NCBI RefSeq assembly: GCF_011303555.1
Contig: NZ_CP049868.1
Location: 4,836,001 to 4,900,000 of the forward strand
Reading direction: 5' to 3'
Length of the DNA stretch: 64,000 nt
Source of the DNA: Pedobacter sp. HDW13
Lineage (GTDB): Bacteria > Bacteroidota > Bacteroidia > Sphingobacteriales > Sphingobacteriaceae
This document shows positions 18,203 to 26,830 of the stretch, one piece after another (the first letter of the stretch is position 1; every line of letters begins with the position of its first letter). Made by a program: the position numbers and the translations under genes. Below the pieces are notes generated by a model. The model was given only the letters and a program-made list of their open reading frames with translations. It ran no database searches and was not told the origin of the DNA.

Positions 18203-20530
18203 ATGCACATCCCACTGTTTAAAAAAATATTTGCGTTATTGCTGTTAATCAGCCTGTCAGCGGGTAGTTGGGCTCAAAAAGCAACCACCTTTGCTATAGG
18301 TGCCGAATCTTTTGAGCTAAATGGCAAGCCTTATATTATCCGTTGCGGCGAAATGCATTTTGCGCGGATTCCTAAAGCCGAGTGGAAAAAACGTTTGCAA
18401 ATGGCAAAAGCCATGGGGTTAAATACCGTTTGTGCTTACCTTTTTTGGAACATGCACGAAAAACAACCCGATCAGTTTACCTGGACCGGGCAAAGTGATG
18501 CTGCCGAATTTTGTAAACTGGCAAAAGAGGTAGGTTTGTACGTAATATTAAGGCCTGGGCCATATTCTTGTGCCGAATGGGAGTTCGGTGGTTTCCCCTG
18601 GTGGCTGCTTAAAGATAAAAACATCCGTTTGCGCACACAAAATCCATATTTTTTAGCCCGATCGAAAAAATATCTGCTTGAAGTAGGTAAGCAGCTCGCG
18701 CCTTTGCAAGTTAGTAAGGGCGGCAACATTATTATGGTACAGGTAGAGAATGAGTATGGTAGCTATGGTAACGATAAGGATTATATGAACATTATTAAAG
18801 CCAATTTACAAGAAGCTGGCTTTACAGTTCCTTTGTTCCACTGCGACGGACCTACACAATTAAAGAACGATCACCCCGAAGGATTATTTGCCGTGGTAAA
18901 CTTTGGCAGTGATCCGGAGGCCAATTTTAAAGCTTTAAGGGCTATACAACCAACTGGCCCATTAATGTGTGGCGAATATTATCCAGGCTGGTTTGATAGC
19001 TGGGGCAGGCCGCACCACAAGGGTAATACGCAGCGAATTGTTGATGAGCTTAAATATATGCTCGATCATAAGGCATCTTTCAGCATTTACATGGCTCACG
19101 GCGGAACCAGCTTTGGTACTTACAGTGGTGCTAATGCACCTCCATACCTGCCGCAAACCAGTAGTTACGATTACGATGCACCTATTGATGAAGCCGGCAA
19201 TACAACCGAGAAATTTTATGCCATCCGTAAGTTATTTGCAAATTACCTGCAGGAGGGCGAGGTTTTACCTGATGTTCCGCCGGTAAACAAAATCCAGAAA
19301 TTACAGCCCGTTCATTTCACATCGGTAGCAGTGCTTTCTAAAAACCTGCCAAAAGCTGTTTTAACCGATACAGCATTATTAATGGAAGATTTAAACCAGG
19401 ATTTTGGTTGTGTATTATACGAAACTACTTTAAAAGCGGGTAAAAAAGCTAACCTGATTTTTAAAGATATACACGATTATGCCTTGGTTTACATAGATGG
19501 AAAAAAGATTGGTGAACTGGATAGAAGAAAGGGTCGTTTTAACATTGAAATACCTGCAAGGCTAAGTAAAAGCGTATTGAGAATATTGGTGGAGGCAACC
19601 GGTAGGGTAAACTACGGTTACCAGATGCACGATTGGAAAGGCATACATAGTGCAGTTTACCTTAGCGAAAACGGAAAACAAACTGAATTAAAAGGCTGGA
19701 AAAATTATCCCGTGAGATTGGGTGAGGTAAATATCCCGCTTCGGTACGAAAAACTTAATCGCCAGCAAGCAGCTACCGCATTTTACAAAGGCAGTTTTAC
19801 GGCCGATAAATTAGAAGATACTTACCTGGACATGGGTAAATGGAATAAAGGATTAGTTTGGTTAAATGGAATGTGCCTGGGCAGATACTGGAATATCGGC
19901 CCAACGCAAACCATGCTTGTACTAGGCAGCTGGTTAAAAAAGGGTAATAACGAAGTTGTTGTTTTCGACCTGTTCGGTACCTCAACACCGAATTTAAGCT
20001 TTTTAGATAAACCTATTTTAGATGTTGTAAACGAAAAGCAACCTCAGTTGCACCGTAAGGCCGGCCAAAAATGGCTTGCAGATGCACAGCAACCATATGC
20101 AGAAGGTACTTTTGCAAACGATAACAAATGGCAGACGGTAAATTTTAAACCCGTTACCGCCCGTTATTTCTGTTTGGAAGCACTTACCGAACAAAAAGGA
20201 CAAGCTTATACATCGGTAGCAGAAATTGTGCTGGTTGATGATAAGGGCAATGAAATACCACGTAGCGACTGGAAAGTTGTTTATGCTGATAGTGAAGAGC
20301 TAGGTGGCGATGATGGAAATGCAGCAAATGTTTTCGATTTGCAGTTTACCAGTATCTGGCATACCCAATGGGAAAACCAGTCGCCAAAACCACCGCACCA
20401 GATTGTAATAGACCTGGGCAAAATTTACAGTATTAAGGCATTGAAACTTTTACCAAGGCAGGATAATGCCAATGGCAGAATTAAAGATTACAGATTATAT
20501 TTTAACCAGAAACCATTTAAAAATTTATAA
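18203..20530 (+). CDS. GH35 beta-galactosidase with C-terminal discoidin-like domain
   Basis: A 775-residue exported enzyme. Signal peptide 1-24 (SAGSWAQ), then a GH35 TIM barrel (about 30-350) with acid/base Glu184 in VENEYGSYG and nucleophile Glu258 in CGEYYPGWFDSWG. Accessory beta-sandwich domains follow (about 380-610, including KGLVWLNGMCLGRYWNIGPT). An F5/8 type C-like domain (about 640-765) with a typical end, IVIDLGKIYSIKALKLLPRQ, may bind sugar. Retaining hydrolysis of terminal beta-galactose is the family activity. It starts a cluster with a GH109 enzyme and a sugar kinase, which suggests galactose-N-acetylhexosamine glycans as substrate. It differs from the shorter GH35 at 45002. 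Confidence 0.92.
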   Translation: MHIPLFKKIFALLLLISLSAGSWAQKATTFAIGAESFELNGKPYIIRCGEMHFARIPKAEWKKRLQMAKAMGLNTVCAYLFWNMHEKQPDQFTWTGQSDAAEFCKLAKEVGLYVILRPGPYSCAEWEFGGFPWWLLKDKNIRLRTQNPYFLARSKKYLLEVGKQLAPLQVSKGGNIIMVQVENEYGSYGNDKDYMNIIKANLQEAGFTVPLFHCDGPTQLKNDHPEGLFAVVNFGSDPEANFKALRAIQPTGPLMCGEYYPGWFDSWGRPHHKGNTQRIVDELKYMLDHKASFSIYMAHGGTSFGTYSGANAPPYLPQTSSYDYDAPIDEAGNTTEKFYAIRKLFANYLQEGEVLPDVPPVNKIQKLQPVHFTSVAVLSKNLPKAVLTDTALLMEDLNQDFGCVLYETTLKAGKKANLIFKDIHDYALVYIDGKKIGELDRRKGRFNIEIPARLSKSVLRILVEATGRVNYGYQMHDWKGIHSAVYLSENGKQTELKGWKNYPVRLGEVNIPLRYEKLNRQQAATAFYKGSFTADKLEDTYLDMGKWNKGLVWLNGMCLGRYWNIGPTQTMLVLGSWLKKGNNEVVVFDLFGTSTPNLSFLDKPILDVVNEKQPQLHRKAGQKWLADAQQPYAEGTFANDNKWQTVNFKPVTARYFCLEALTEQKGQAYTSVAEIVLVDDKGNEIPRSDWKVVYADSEELGGDDGNAANVFDLQFTSIWHTQWENQSPKPPHQIVIDLGKIYSIKALKLLPRQDNANGRIKDYRLYFNQKPFKNL

Positions 20531-20664
20531 GCAGGTGCAAGCGAATGAGCTACCGGAAGTTAAGCCAATGTAAATTTAAAAACGGCTAAATAACAGCAAG
20601 TAAAACGTTTGTTCAATAACAATTACTATCAATTAAACTTAAATAATAAACATAAAAAACACAA

Positions 20665-22014
20665 ATGGAACGTAGAGATTTTATCAAAAGTGGTGCAGTC
20701 ACAGCGGCGGGTTTAACCATCCTGCCAACAGGAAGCTTATTTGCATCATCAGACAGTGCCAAAGTAAGAGTAGGCTATATTGGTGTAGGTGCACGTGGTA
20801 TGAGCCATATTTCTGAGGGTGCATTGAGAGACGATGTAGAAATTGTAGCTATTTGCGATACTCAGGAAAGCTCACTTAAAATTTGCCGCAATTTCATTGC
20901 TAAAAAAGGAAGACCTGCAGCTACTGAATATACAGGTGGGGTAGATGCTTATAAAAAACTTTTAGATCGTAAAGATATCGATGCCGTAATTATTTCTACA
21001 CCATGGCAGTTTCACCGCGATCAGGCAGTTGATGCCATGAAAGCTGGTAAATATGTAGGTTGCGAAGTTATTGCAGGTTTAACCGTTCAAGATCACTGGG
21101 ATATTGTAAATACTTCTGAGAAAACCGGAATGCCTTACATGACTTTAGAGAATGTTTGTTACCGTAGAGATGTAATGGCAGCTTTAAACATGGTACGTCA
21201 GGGTTTATTTGGTGAGTTAGTTCACTTAGAAGGCGGTTACCAGCACAACTTAAGAAACGTATTATTTAATAACGGTAAAGATTATTATGGAGGCGGTGTA
21301 GAATACGGACCAAAAGCTTTAAGTGAGGCTCAATGGCGTACGCAATTCAACATCGATCAGGATGGTGATTTGTACCCAACCCATGGTGTAGGTCCAATTA
21401 TGCAATATGCCAATATCAACAGAGGTAACAGCTTTACCAATCTGGTATCGTTCAGCTCGAAAGCAAGAGGATTGGCCGCATACGTAGAGGAGCTTTCTCC
21501 AGGTCACCCAAATGCAAAAATCAATTATAAAAATGGTGATGTTACCACTACCTTAATTAATTGTGCAAACGGTGAAACTGTAATGTTAAGCCACGATACG
21601 CATTTGCCTCGTCCTTACTCTATCGGTTTCAGGGTTCAGGGTACAAACGGACTTTGGATGGATGTAAACAAATCGGTACACATCGAACATAAATCGAAAG
21701 ATCATGCATGGGATAAAGCTGACGAATGGTTCGAAAAATATGATCACCCGCTTTGGAAAAAATATGAAGCAGAAGCTGTAGGCGCAGGTCACGGTGGTAT
21801 GGATTGGTTCGTATTTAATGGTTTTATTCAGGCGGTAAAACAGAAAAAACAAACGCCAATTGATGTTTATGACTCGGTAACCATGAGTGTAATTACTCCA
21901 CTTTCTACCAAATCGTTAAAAGAAGGAAATATGCCACAAAAATTCCCTGATTTTACCAAAGGTAAATGGAAAGACCGTAAAAATACTTTCGCTTTAGACG
22001 ATAGCGGATTTTAG
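20665..22014 (+). CDS. GH109-type Gfo/Idh/MocA protein (alpha-N-acetylgalactosaminidase-like)
   Basis: A 449-residue protein. The N-terminus MERRDFIKSGAVTAAGLTIL is a Tat-like export signal with twin Arg. A Rossmann NAD-binding part follows (VGYIGVGARGMSHI, then VAICDTQ), and the second half carries GH109-like motifs: GDLYPTHGVGPI (about 235), GHGGMD (about 374-380) and VYDSVTMSVITPLSTKS. GH109 enzymes use bound NAD and a redox-assisted mechanism to release GalNAc from alpha-linkages. Many Gfo/Idh/MocA proteins are plain dehydrogenases, but the match to GH109 across these motifs is better than to those. It is followed by a hairpin and by the N-acetylhexosamine-kinase-like gene. Confidence 0.75.
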   Translation: MERRDFIKSGAVTAAGLTILPTGSLFASSDSAKVRVGYIGVGARGMSHISEGALRDDVEIVAICDTQESSLKICRNFIAKKGRPAATEYTGGVDAYKKLLDRKDIDAVIISTPWQFHRDQAVDAMKAGKYVGCEVIAGLTVQDHWDIVNTSEKTGMPYMTLENVCYRRDVMAALNMVRQGLFGELVHLEGGYQHNLRNVLFNNGKDYYGGGVEYGPKALSEAQWRTQFNIDQDGDLYPTHGVGPIMQYANINRGNSFTNLVSFSSKARGLAAYVEELSPGHPNAKINYKNGDVTTTLINCANGETVMLSHDTHLPRPYSIGFRVQGTNGLWMDVNKSVHIEHKSKDHAWDKADEWFEKYDHPLWKKYEAEAVGAGHGGMDWFVFNGFIQAVKQKKQTPIDVYDSVTMSVITPLSTKSLKEGNMPQKFPDFTKGKWKDRKNTFALDDSGF

Positions 22015-22021
22015 TCCTTTT

Positions 22022-22057
22022 TGTGGGTAGTACTGCAAGGTATTACCCACATACTTT
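22022..22057 (+). terminator. Probable terminator hairpin
   Basis: TGTGGGTA pairs with TACCCACA around 14 nt, followed by TACTTTT, 7 nt after the GH109-like stop. It may attenuate read-through to the kinase gene. Confidence 0.6.
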
Positions 22058-22127
22058 TAACTAGAACTTTATTCAGGATGGGATTTAATAACCTGCCTGA
22101 CACACTTATATATATTATTACCATCTT

Positions 22128-23216
22128 ATGTTTCAAGAAGTCTTAGGTGCTTATGGACTTAACGTAGAAAAATTAAAAACAGAACCTTTTGGCTCTGGCC
22201 TGATTAACCATACCTGGAAAGTGTATGGCGAAGGTGTTGCCTATATTTTGCAAGAGGTGAATACCGAAGTTTTTAGAGAGCCCCTAAACATAGCCCGGAA
22301 TATTGAGGCAATAAAAAAATATCTGGATCAAACCGCTCCTAAATATTTATTTGTTGCACCCATCACCGCAAAAAGCGGCGATGATTTTGTAGTGATCGAC
22401 GATCATTTTTACCGTATTTTTCCTTTTGTAGAAAACTCTTGTTCTGTTGATTTTGTACAAGAACCGGAGCAGGCTTACCACGCCGCAAAGCAGTTTGGTA
22501 AATTTACAAGGATGCTTGGCGCCTTTAATGTAAATCAATTAAAAGCTACCATTGAGGATTTTCATAACCTACCCCTGCGTGTTGAGCAGTTTAAAGTGGC
22601 TTTAGAAAACGCAAGCGACGCCAGGATTGCAGAAGCGAAATTTCCGATTGAAGAAATTATCAGGCTTTATGAAATAGAAGAACAATATGTACACATGGTT
22701 GATAGTGGAGCGCTTAACCTCCGTGTAATACACCACGATACTAAAATAAGTAATGTATTGTTGCAGGTAGAAACAGGTGTGGGCCTTTGCGTAATCGATT
22801 TAGATACCGTAATGCCCGGCTATTTCATTAGTGATGTGGGCGATATGATGCGTACCTATCTTTCAGAAGCGAATGAAGAAGAACGCGATTTTAATAAAAT
22901 AGCGATCAGGGAAGATGTTTTTGCCGCTATACACAAAGGCTATATGGAAGAAATGGATTCGGTTTTAGGCTTTGCCGAAAAACAGTTCTTTATTTACGCG
23001 GGTAAGTTTATGATTTATATGCAAGCCGTTAGGTTTATTACCGACTTTTTAAATGGCGATGTTTATTATAAAACGAGTTATGCGGAACATAATCTTGTTA
23101 GGGGCTTAAACCAACTCGATTTGTTAAATAAATACATGGCTAAAGAAGCCAAATTTGAAGAAATTGTTAAGCAGATTAATGCTGATAGGGTAAACGAACC
23201 CAAGATATTAAACTAA
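22128..23216 (+). CDS. Aminoglycoside-phosphotransferase-fold kinase, N-acetylhexosamine 1-kinase-like
   Basis: A 362-residue cytoplasmic kinase of the APH/choline-kinase fold. The N-lobe has FGSGLINHTWKV and ILQEVNTEVF, the catalytic loop is HHDTKISNVL (about 202-211) with the expected Asp and Asn, and the metal-binding segment is IDLDTVMPG (about 223). This pattern, in particular DLDTVMPG and the NTEVF stretch, matches NahK-type kinases that make GlcNAc-1-P or GalNAc-1-P. Following the GH109-like gene, it would process the released N-acetylhexosamine, an inference. Alternatives within the fold (homoserine or other kinases) are less likely given the context. Confidence 0.75.
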   Translation: MFQEVLGAYGLNVEKLKTEPFGSGLINHTWKVYGEGVAYILQEVNTEVFREPLNIARNIEAIKKYLDQTAPKYLFVAPITAKSGDDFVVIDDHFYRIFPFVENSCSVDFVQEPEQAYHAAKQFGKFTRMLGAFNVNQLKATIEDFHNLPLRVEQFKVALENASDARIAEAKFPIEEIIRLYEIEEQYVHMVDSGALNLRVIHHDTKISNVLLQVETGVGLCVIDLDTVMPGYFISDVGDMMRTYLSEANEEERDFNKIAIREDVFAAIHKGYMEEMDSVLGFAEKQFFIYAGKFMIYMQAVRFITDFLNGDVYYKTSYAEHNLVRGLNQLDLLNKYMAKEAKFEEIVKQINADRVNEPKILN

Positions 23217-23222
23217 TAAGGT

Positions 23223-23284
23223 AAAGGTAAGATGTTCAGTTTTTTATGCTTCATCGTTTGAGCTGGACATCACTTTTTACCTTT
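23223..23284. terminator. Convergent-gene hairpin
   Basis: GATGTTCAG pairs with CTGGACATC (one G-T pair), flanked by AAAGGTAA and TTACCTTT, around a 23-nt loop. It lies between the kinase (+) and GtrA (-) genes. No long T run follows, so termination is only probable. Confidence 0.4.
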
Positions 23285-23383
23285 GTTGCCTAAATTTTAG
23301 CGCAAACGTTTGTTATTTAAGGTGAACGAGTGGTTTGGGCTGCTATTTATTTGTTTTTAAGCCTGTTATTGACGTTTTTTCTG

Positions 23384-23827
23384 TTAAGTAAGCGTTTCGC
23401 CTTCTTCAGCGTATTGGCAACTGATGTTATTTGCCTTAAATACCCAGTATTTCATTAATGGATAGTTAAAACCATAAGATACTATACTGTCTATCAATAA
23501 GCGGCCAATTTTATAATCTATATTTAAACTGCTGTGGAGCAAATAGGTTCCGGCTGATTTGAGGGAAATGCTGCCTAATACCACCATAAAAAAACGAATA
23601 AACTGACTAGTGGCCGAACCATGATAGCCACCGGTACTTTTAAAGGCCCAAAAACGGTTAATACAAAAATTTACTATTCCACCTATCGTACCCGAAATGA
23701 TGATGGATATGGTGAAATGAATATGCAGTAATTCAGTTAACGGAATCATCAGGCCATAATCGGTAAGCCCGCCAGAGAATGCAGATACCTGCGCTTTTAA
23801 GAAAAGTTTAATCGATTCCCAGGTCAT
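23384..23827 (-). CDS. GtrA-family membrane protein
   Basis: A 147-residue protein with four hydrophobic segments and the GtrA features: an early AFSGGLTDYGLMI, then GTIGGIVNFCINRFWAFKS (the conserved N-x-x-W-x-F stretch) and IDSIVSYGFNYPLMKYWVF near the end. Family members help move or anchor lipid-linked sugars. It overlaps the end of the CDP-alcohol phosphatidyltransferase gene by 4 nt (ATGA), so the two are translated together. The pairing suggests a lipid or glycolipid pathway. Confidence 0.85.
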   Translation of the reverse strand: MTWESIKLFLKAQVSAFSGGLTDYGLMIPLTELLHIHFTISIIISGTIGGIVNFCINRFWAFKSTGGYHGSATSQFIRFFMVVLGSISLKSAGTYLLHSSLNIDYKIGRLLIDSIVSYGFNYPLMKYWVFKANNISCQYAEEGETLT

Positions 23828-24519
23828 CGGCTTCCTTTATCTGCTTTATCTCTGGCATCGCCATCTTTAAGCAGTTTTAGCGTATCGGTAATATTAATAA
23901 TCGAAAGCAATACACAAATGGCAATGGCAAAGTAGCCGATTGTTCCGGTAATAATAGTTTCGGCCAGTAGAATTAACGCTATAATTACCCGCAGTTCGGT
24001 TGGTCCGAGGCGCCCGGTATCAATCTGGTAAGCACCTGTAATTTTATACCTCAGCAAAGCAATAATCATCGACCAGCCATACAACACCACAAATAAAAAG
24101 GCCAGTATTTGTTGCACGTTATTGGCATAAAAATAATAACCCAGGCCAATTAAAACGATACTTAACCAGTCCATAACGATATCGAGGGTAAAACCATACC
24201 ACTTTCGTGGAATGTTGCGGTAATAGGCTAATCTACCATCCAGCGAATCGCCCAGCCAGTTAATCAACAAGCCCGAAATTCCAGTCAGTAACCAACTAGT
24301 GCCGTAAAAGTGAGCCAATATAAATGCTGCGAAAACGAGTACCGAACCAAACATGCCAATACCAGTCATAAAATTAGGCGACACCCATGTTGGGAGTTTT
24401 TTAAGCAGAAAAAGGATCAGTTGTTGCTCGCCACCACGTAAAATATTAGTTCTCTCTCTATCGGCAAAAAGTTTGGGGTTGGCAACAACCACTTTTTCTC
24501 TTTTAATATTACACTCCAT
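23824..24519 (-). CDS. CDP-alcohol phosphatidyltransferase, motif variant
   Basis: A 231-residue integral membrane enzyme. The family motif D-x2-D-G-x2-A-R-x-G-x3-D-x3-D is present as GDSLDGRLAYYRN...GFTLDIVMD, with Asp91, Asp94, Gly95, Ala98, Gly109, Asp113 and Asp117. The Arg that normally follows the Ala is Tyr99 here, an unusual substitution close to the active site. The four metal-binding Asp are kept, so activity is plausible. Such enzymes join a phospho-alcohol from a CDP donor to an acceptor alcohol; the substrates are not evident. Several transmembrane helices follow. The gene starts with no gap after a 50-codon ORF and overlaps the GtrA gene. Confidence 0.8.
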   Translation of the reverse strand: MECNIKREKVVVANPKLFADRERTNILRGGEQQLILFLLKKLPTWVSPNFMTGIGMFGSVLVFAAFILAHFYGTSWLLTGISGLLINWLGDSLDGRLAYYRNIPRKWYGFTLDIVMDWLSIVLIGLGYYFYANNVQQILAFLFVVLYGWSMIIALLRYKITGAYQIDTGRLGPTELRVIIALILLAETIITGTIGYFAIAICVLLSIINITDTLKLLKDGDARDKADKGSR

Positions 24520-24672
24520 TTAGGCTCCAGCTACAATAAACCCGAATATGATGGCCGTTTCGGGACGATAAAATTTTAAACCAATTTTTTTGGGCGCAGC
24601 CTTAACAAAAGTACTGGCGCGCTTTAGCTTCCCTGATCTGACCAGGTAGCTGAAAAGTAAAACAAACAGCAT
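24520..24672 (-). CDS. Small ORF of 50 residues inside the lipid-related operon
   Basis: The minus-strand ATG at 24672 gives MLFVLLFSYLVRSGKLKRAS followed by a stretch ending AIIFGFIVAGA, with hydrophobic ends and a basic middle. It sits 3 nt after the stop of the PhyH-type gene and its TAA is directly followed by the ATG of the next gene, a packing typical of real operon genes. It is in the same frame as the upstream gene and no longer homologue is recognised; it could be a small membrane protein or a leftover of a longer gene. Confidence 0.45.
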   Translation of the reverse strand: MLFVLLFSYLVRSGKLKRASTFVKAAPKKIGLKFYRPETAIIFGFIVAGA

Positions 24673-24675
24673 AAT

Positions 24676-25482
24676 TTATTTTACAATTCCGGCAAAGCGT
24701 TGATAAAATACAGTAGGGCTGTTTTCGTGCTTTGGTGCATATTTACCGGCAATAATAGGCACATAAATAACACGGCGCCTGCTTTCCTCACCTCTAATAG
24801 CCGATTCAGCTACCCGGTGCCAAAGTCTGCCATCGTGTATCGTTAAATCGCCAGCTTGCGGTAGTATCGATACCTCTTGCGCATCGGGCTTGTTATCCAA
24901 AAAGTATTTTTTGCGAAAAAGCATCTGGTATATACTTTGCTTGTGTGTACCTGGTATAATCTTTAAACCACCATTTTCAGGTTTTAAACTACTTAAGTGT
25001 ATCCCTACATTTAGCATTGGATTTAGTTTGGTGCCGTAAAATATATCCCTCAAACCATCCGTATGCCAGCCCATTTTGCTAAACTTACTTTCAGGTCCGT
25101 TGATGTAATGGTTAAATACCATGCCATCTTTTTCTTCTGTTCCCAAACGTGCACCTTCGCCTGCCAGCTGAAGCAAGGCATTAAAGCGCGGATCGAGCAG
25201 CAAACCGCTTAATGTTTGGTGGTGCTGGTTAATAAAGGCAAAGCGCTGCACAATGGCCGAGCCATCAAGGTCTTTGCCGTATTTAATGGGCACCCCGTTA
25301 ATTTTCTTAATATCTTGTTGCAGCCATTTTTGTTCCACCTGTTTAGAAGCTTCAACAATGGCAGAAACCGTTTCGGGTTCAATAAAATTTTTGAAATGGA
25401 TAAATCCATGAGTATTAAAAAAATCGAGCTGTTGTGCTGTTAATTGTTCGGATAGGGTAAAGGTTGGATACGATGTTGCCAT
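24676..25482 (-). CDS. Phytanoyl-CoA dioxygenase (PhyH)-family protein
   Basis: A 268-residue soluble enzyme with the double-stranded beta-helix fold. The iron site is HTD at 140-142 (WHTDGLRD) with a distal His222 in HDGRLWHRV, and a GGLKIIPGTH turn lies between. Family members use Fe(II) and 2-oxoglutarate to hydroxylate small molecules or lipids; the substrate is unknown. The start at 25482 is supported by the N-terminus MATSYPTFTLSEQLT, the usual lead into the fold. It heads a four-gene minus-strand cluster with lipid-type membrane genes. Confidence 0.85.
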   Translation of the reverse strand: MATSYPTFTLSEQLTAQQLDFFNTHGFIHFKNFIEPETVSAIVEASKQVEQKWLQQDIKKINGVPIKYGKDLDGSAIVQRFAFINQHHQTLSGLLLDPRFNALLQLAGEGARLGTEEKDGMVFNHYINGPESKFSKMGWHTDGLRDIFYGTKLNPMLNVGIHLSSLKPENGGLKIIPGTHKQSIYQMLFRKKYFLDNKPDAQEVSILPQAGDLTIHDGRLWHRVAESAIRGEESRRRVIYVPIIAGKYAPKHENSPTVFYQRFAGIVK

Positions 25483-25912
25483 GTGTCAAAAAAAATTAAA
25501 GGTTTAAGAAAAAGATAAATTGGATTTAGTATTATGCGCAACAACAGCACATTCGCATGGGCGAGTGGTTCGGTACTGGAAGAAAATAAAACAAAAATGT
25601 TTTATTCGACATAATCTATAGATTTAGTAGTATTTAATACAAACGTAATATATTTTTAACATTCCAAAGAATTTTATTTCATTTTTTTATTTTTTTTGTG
25701 CTGATTCAGAATCTAATACCGTTTGGTTGGCAGAAAAAACCTGTTACAGTTGATGATAAAAGGCTCATCATAGGGACGATACTTACCGCTTTGAAAATGG
25801 GTTGTGGGCAATTGGCACCCGGAAATTAGGAATTGCTAACTGGTTATTGGTTCATTAATACTGCAAACCGCTAATTGAAAATTGCAAACTGTTAACTGAA
25901 AAAACTTAAATA
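25483..25912. other. Intergenic region with a short tandem repeat
   Basis: No gene seen. GCAAACCGCTAATTGAAAA (25863) is repeated 21 nt later as GCAAACTGTTAACTGAAAA (25884), ending near 25903 beside the SDR stop. The middle is AT-rich with T runs at 25675-25700 and may hold the promoter of the PhyH gene on the minus strand. Confidence 0.5.
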
Positions 25913-26701
25913 CTAGGTTTTATAAATCCCGGCGGCCATTTTCTCAATAAAAGCTTTGGGCAAAATCCTGTTGGCATAAACGCTGATGATATTGGTAAAG
26001 CCAGGAATGATTTCTGATTTTTTGGCAAACATGCCTTTGAGCGCAATTTCTGCAACTTCATCGGGTTTCATGTTAAATTTTTCGGCCATTTTGCTAAAGG
26101 CATCTAATCCGGCACGTTCGGCAAAGCCCGTATCAACAGGTCCCGGGCTTAAACAAGTAACCGAAACTGGACCAGATTTAAGTTCGAACCTTAAGGCCCT
26201 TGTAAACGATAACACAAAAGCTTTTGTTGCCGAATAAATAGCAAGGGTAGGCACAGCCTGGTATGCGGCAGTGCTGCAAACATTCAGGATATAAGCCTGT
26301 TTTTGTTTTTGCAGCATTGGAAGAAAATAATGGCAAAGTGAAGTAACCATGTTCATGTTCAACTGGCACATTTCCAATTGTTCGGTCAGGTTAAGTTCTC
26401 CGAATTTACCCCACAGGCCGTAGCCTGCATTGTTAATGAGTATCGAAATATTTATCTGTTTATTTACAACCCAATGATAGAGGTCAGGAGCAGCGTTTGG
26501 TTCGGTTAAATCGATTGCTAAACTATGCACCTTTATCTCATATTTAGCTTGAATTTCCAGTTGCAAATCATCAAGTGCAGTAACAGAACGGGCAACAAGA
26601 AGGAGGTTAATTTTTCTCTTTGCCAGGGCAATGGCCATTGCTTTTCCTATTCCTTTACTTGCGCCGGTAATGAGCGCAAAAGTTGGATTTGTTTCAGACA
26701 T
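25913..26701 (-). CDS. Short-chain dehydrogenase/reductase
   Basis: A 262-residue classical SDR. The cofactor site is TGASKGIGKA (about 12-21) with ARS after the second strand, which usually means NADPH. NNAGYG is at 90-95, and the catalytic set is Ser143, Tyr156 and Lys160 in YSATK. The substrate-binding tail is SPGPVDTGFAERAG. There is no signal peptide, so it is cytoplasmic. It shares the strand of the PhyH cluster but is 430 nt upstream of it and opposite to the TonB receptor gene, so it is likely its own unit. The substrate is unknown. Confidence 0.88.
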   Translation of the reverse strand: MSETNPTFALITGASKGIGKAMAIALAKRKINLLLVARSVTALDDLQLEIQAKYEIKVHSLAIDLTEPNAAPDLYHWVVNKQINISILINNAGYGLWGKFGELNLTEQLEMCQLNMNMVTSLCHYFLPMLQKQKQAYILNVCSTAAYQAVPTLAIYSATKAFVLSFTRALRFELKSGPVSVTCLSPGPVDTGFAERAGLDAFSKMAEKFNMKPDEVAEIALKGMFAKKSEIIPGFTNIISVYANRILPKAFIEKMAAGIYKT

Positions 26702-26806
26702 ATTGTATAACAGGTAGTTTTTTGGCTAATATCCATAATTAGTGATGAACAAAGGAAATTAAAGTATCTTTTTTATTTTATTATTTTTAACAAGTCTAAA
26801 TAATAT

Positions 26807-26814
26807 TAGCTTTG
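26807..26814 (+). promoter_or_regulatory. -7 element of the siderophore-receptor gene
   Basis: TAGCTTTG is a perfect TAnnTTTG match 16 nt before ATG 26831. CTAA-N6-TTAG overlaps it (26796-26809), which might be a metal-regulator site, but this is only a suggestion. Confidence 0.5.
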
Positions 26815-26830
26815 CCGAAATTTAATTTTA

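Noticed and set aside
23303..23312. CAAACGTTTG palindrome resembling a LacI/GalR operator
   Set aside because: It lies between convergent gene ends with no promoter near, and no LacI-type gene is in the window.
25700..25720. Single half-site like the region 1 operator (GATTCAGAATCT)
   Set aside because: Only one half, no second 11-mer in phase and no -7 element at 5 nt.
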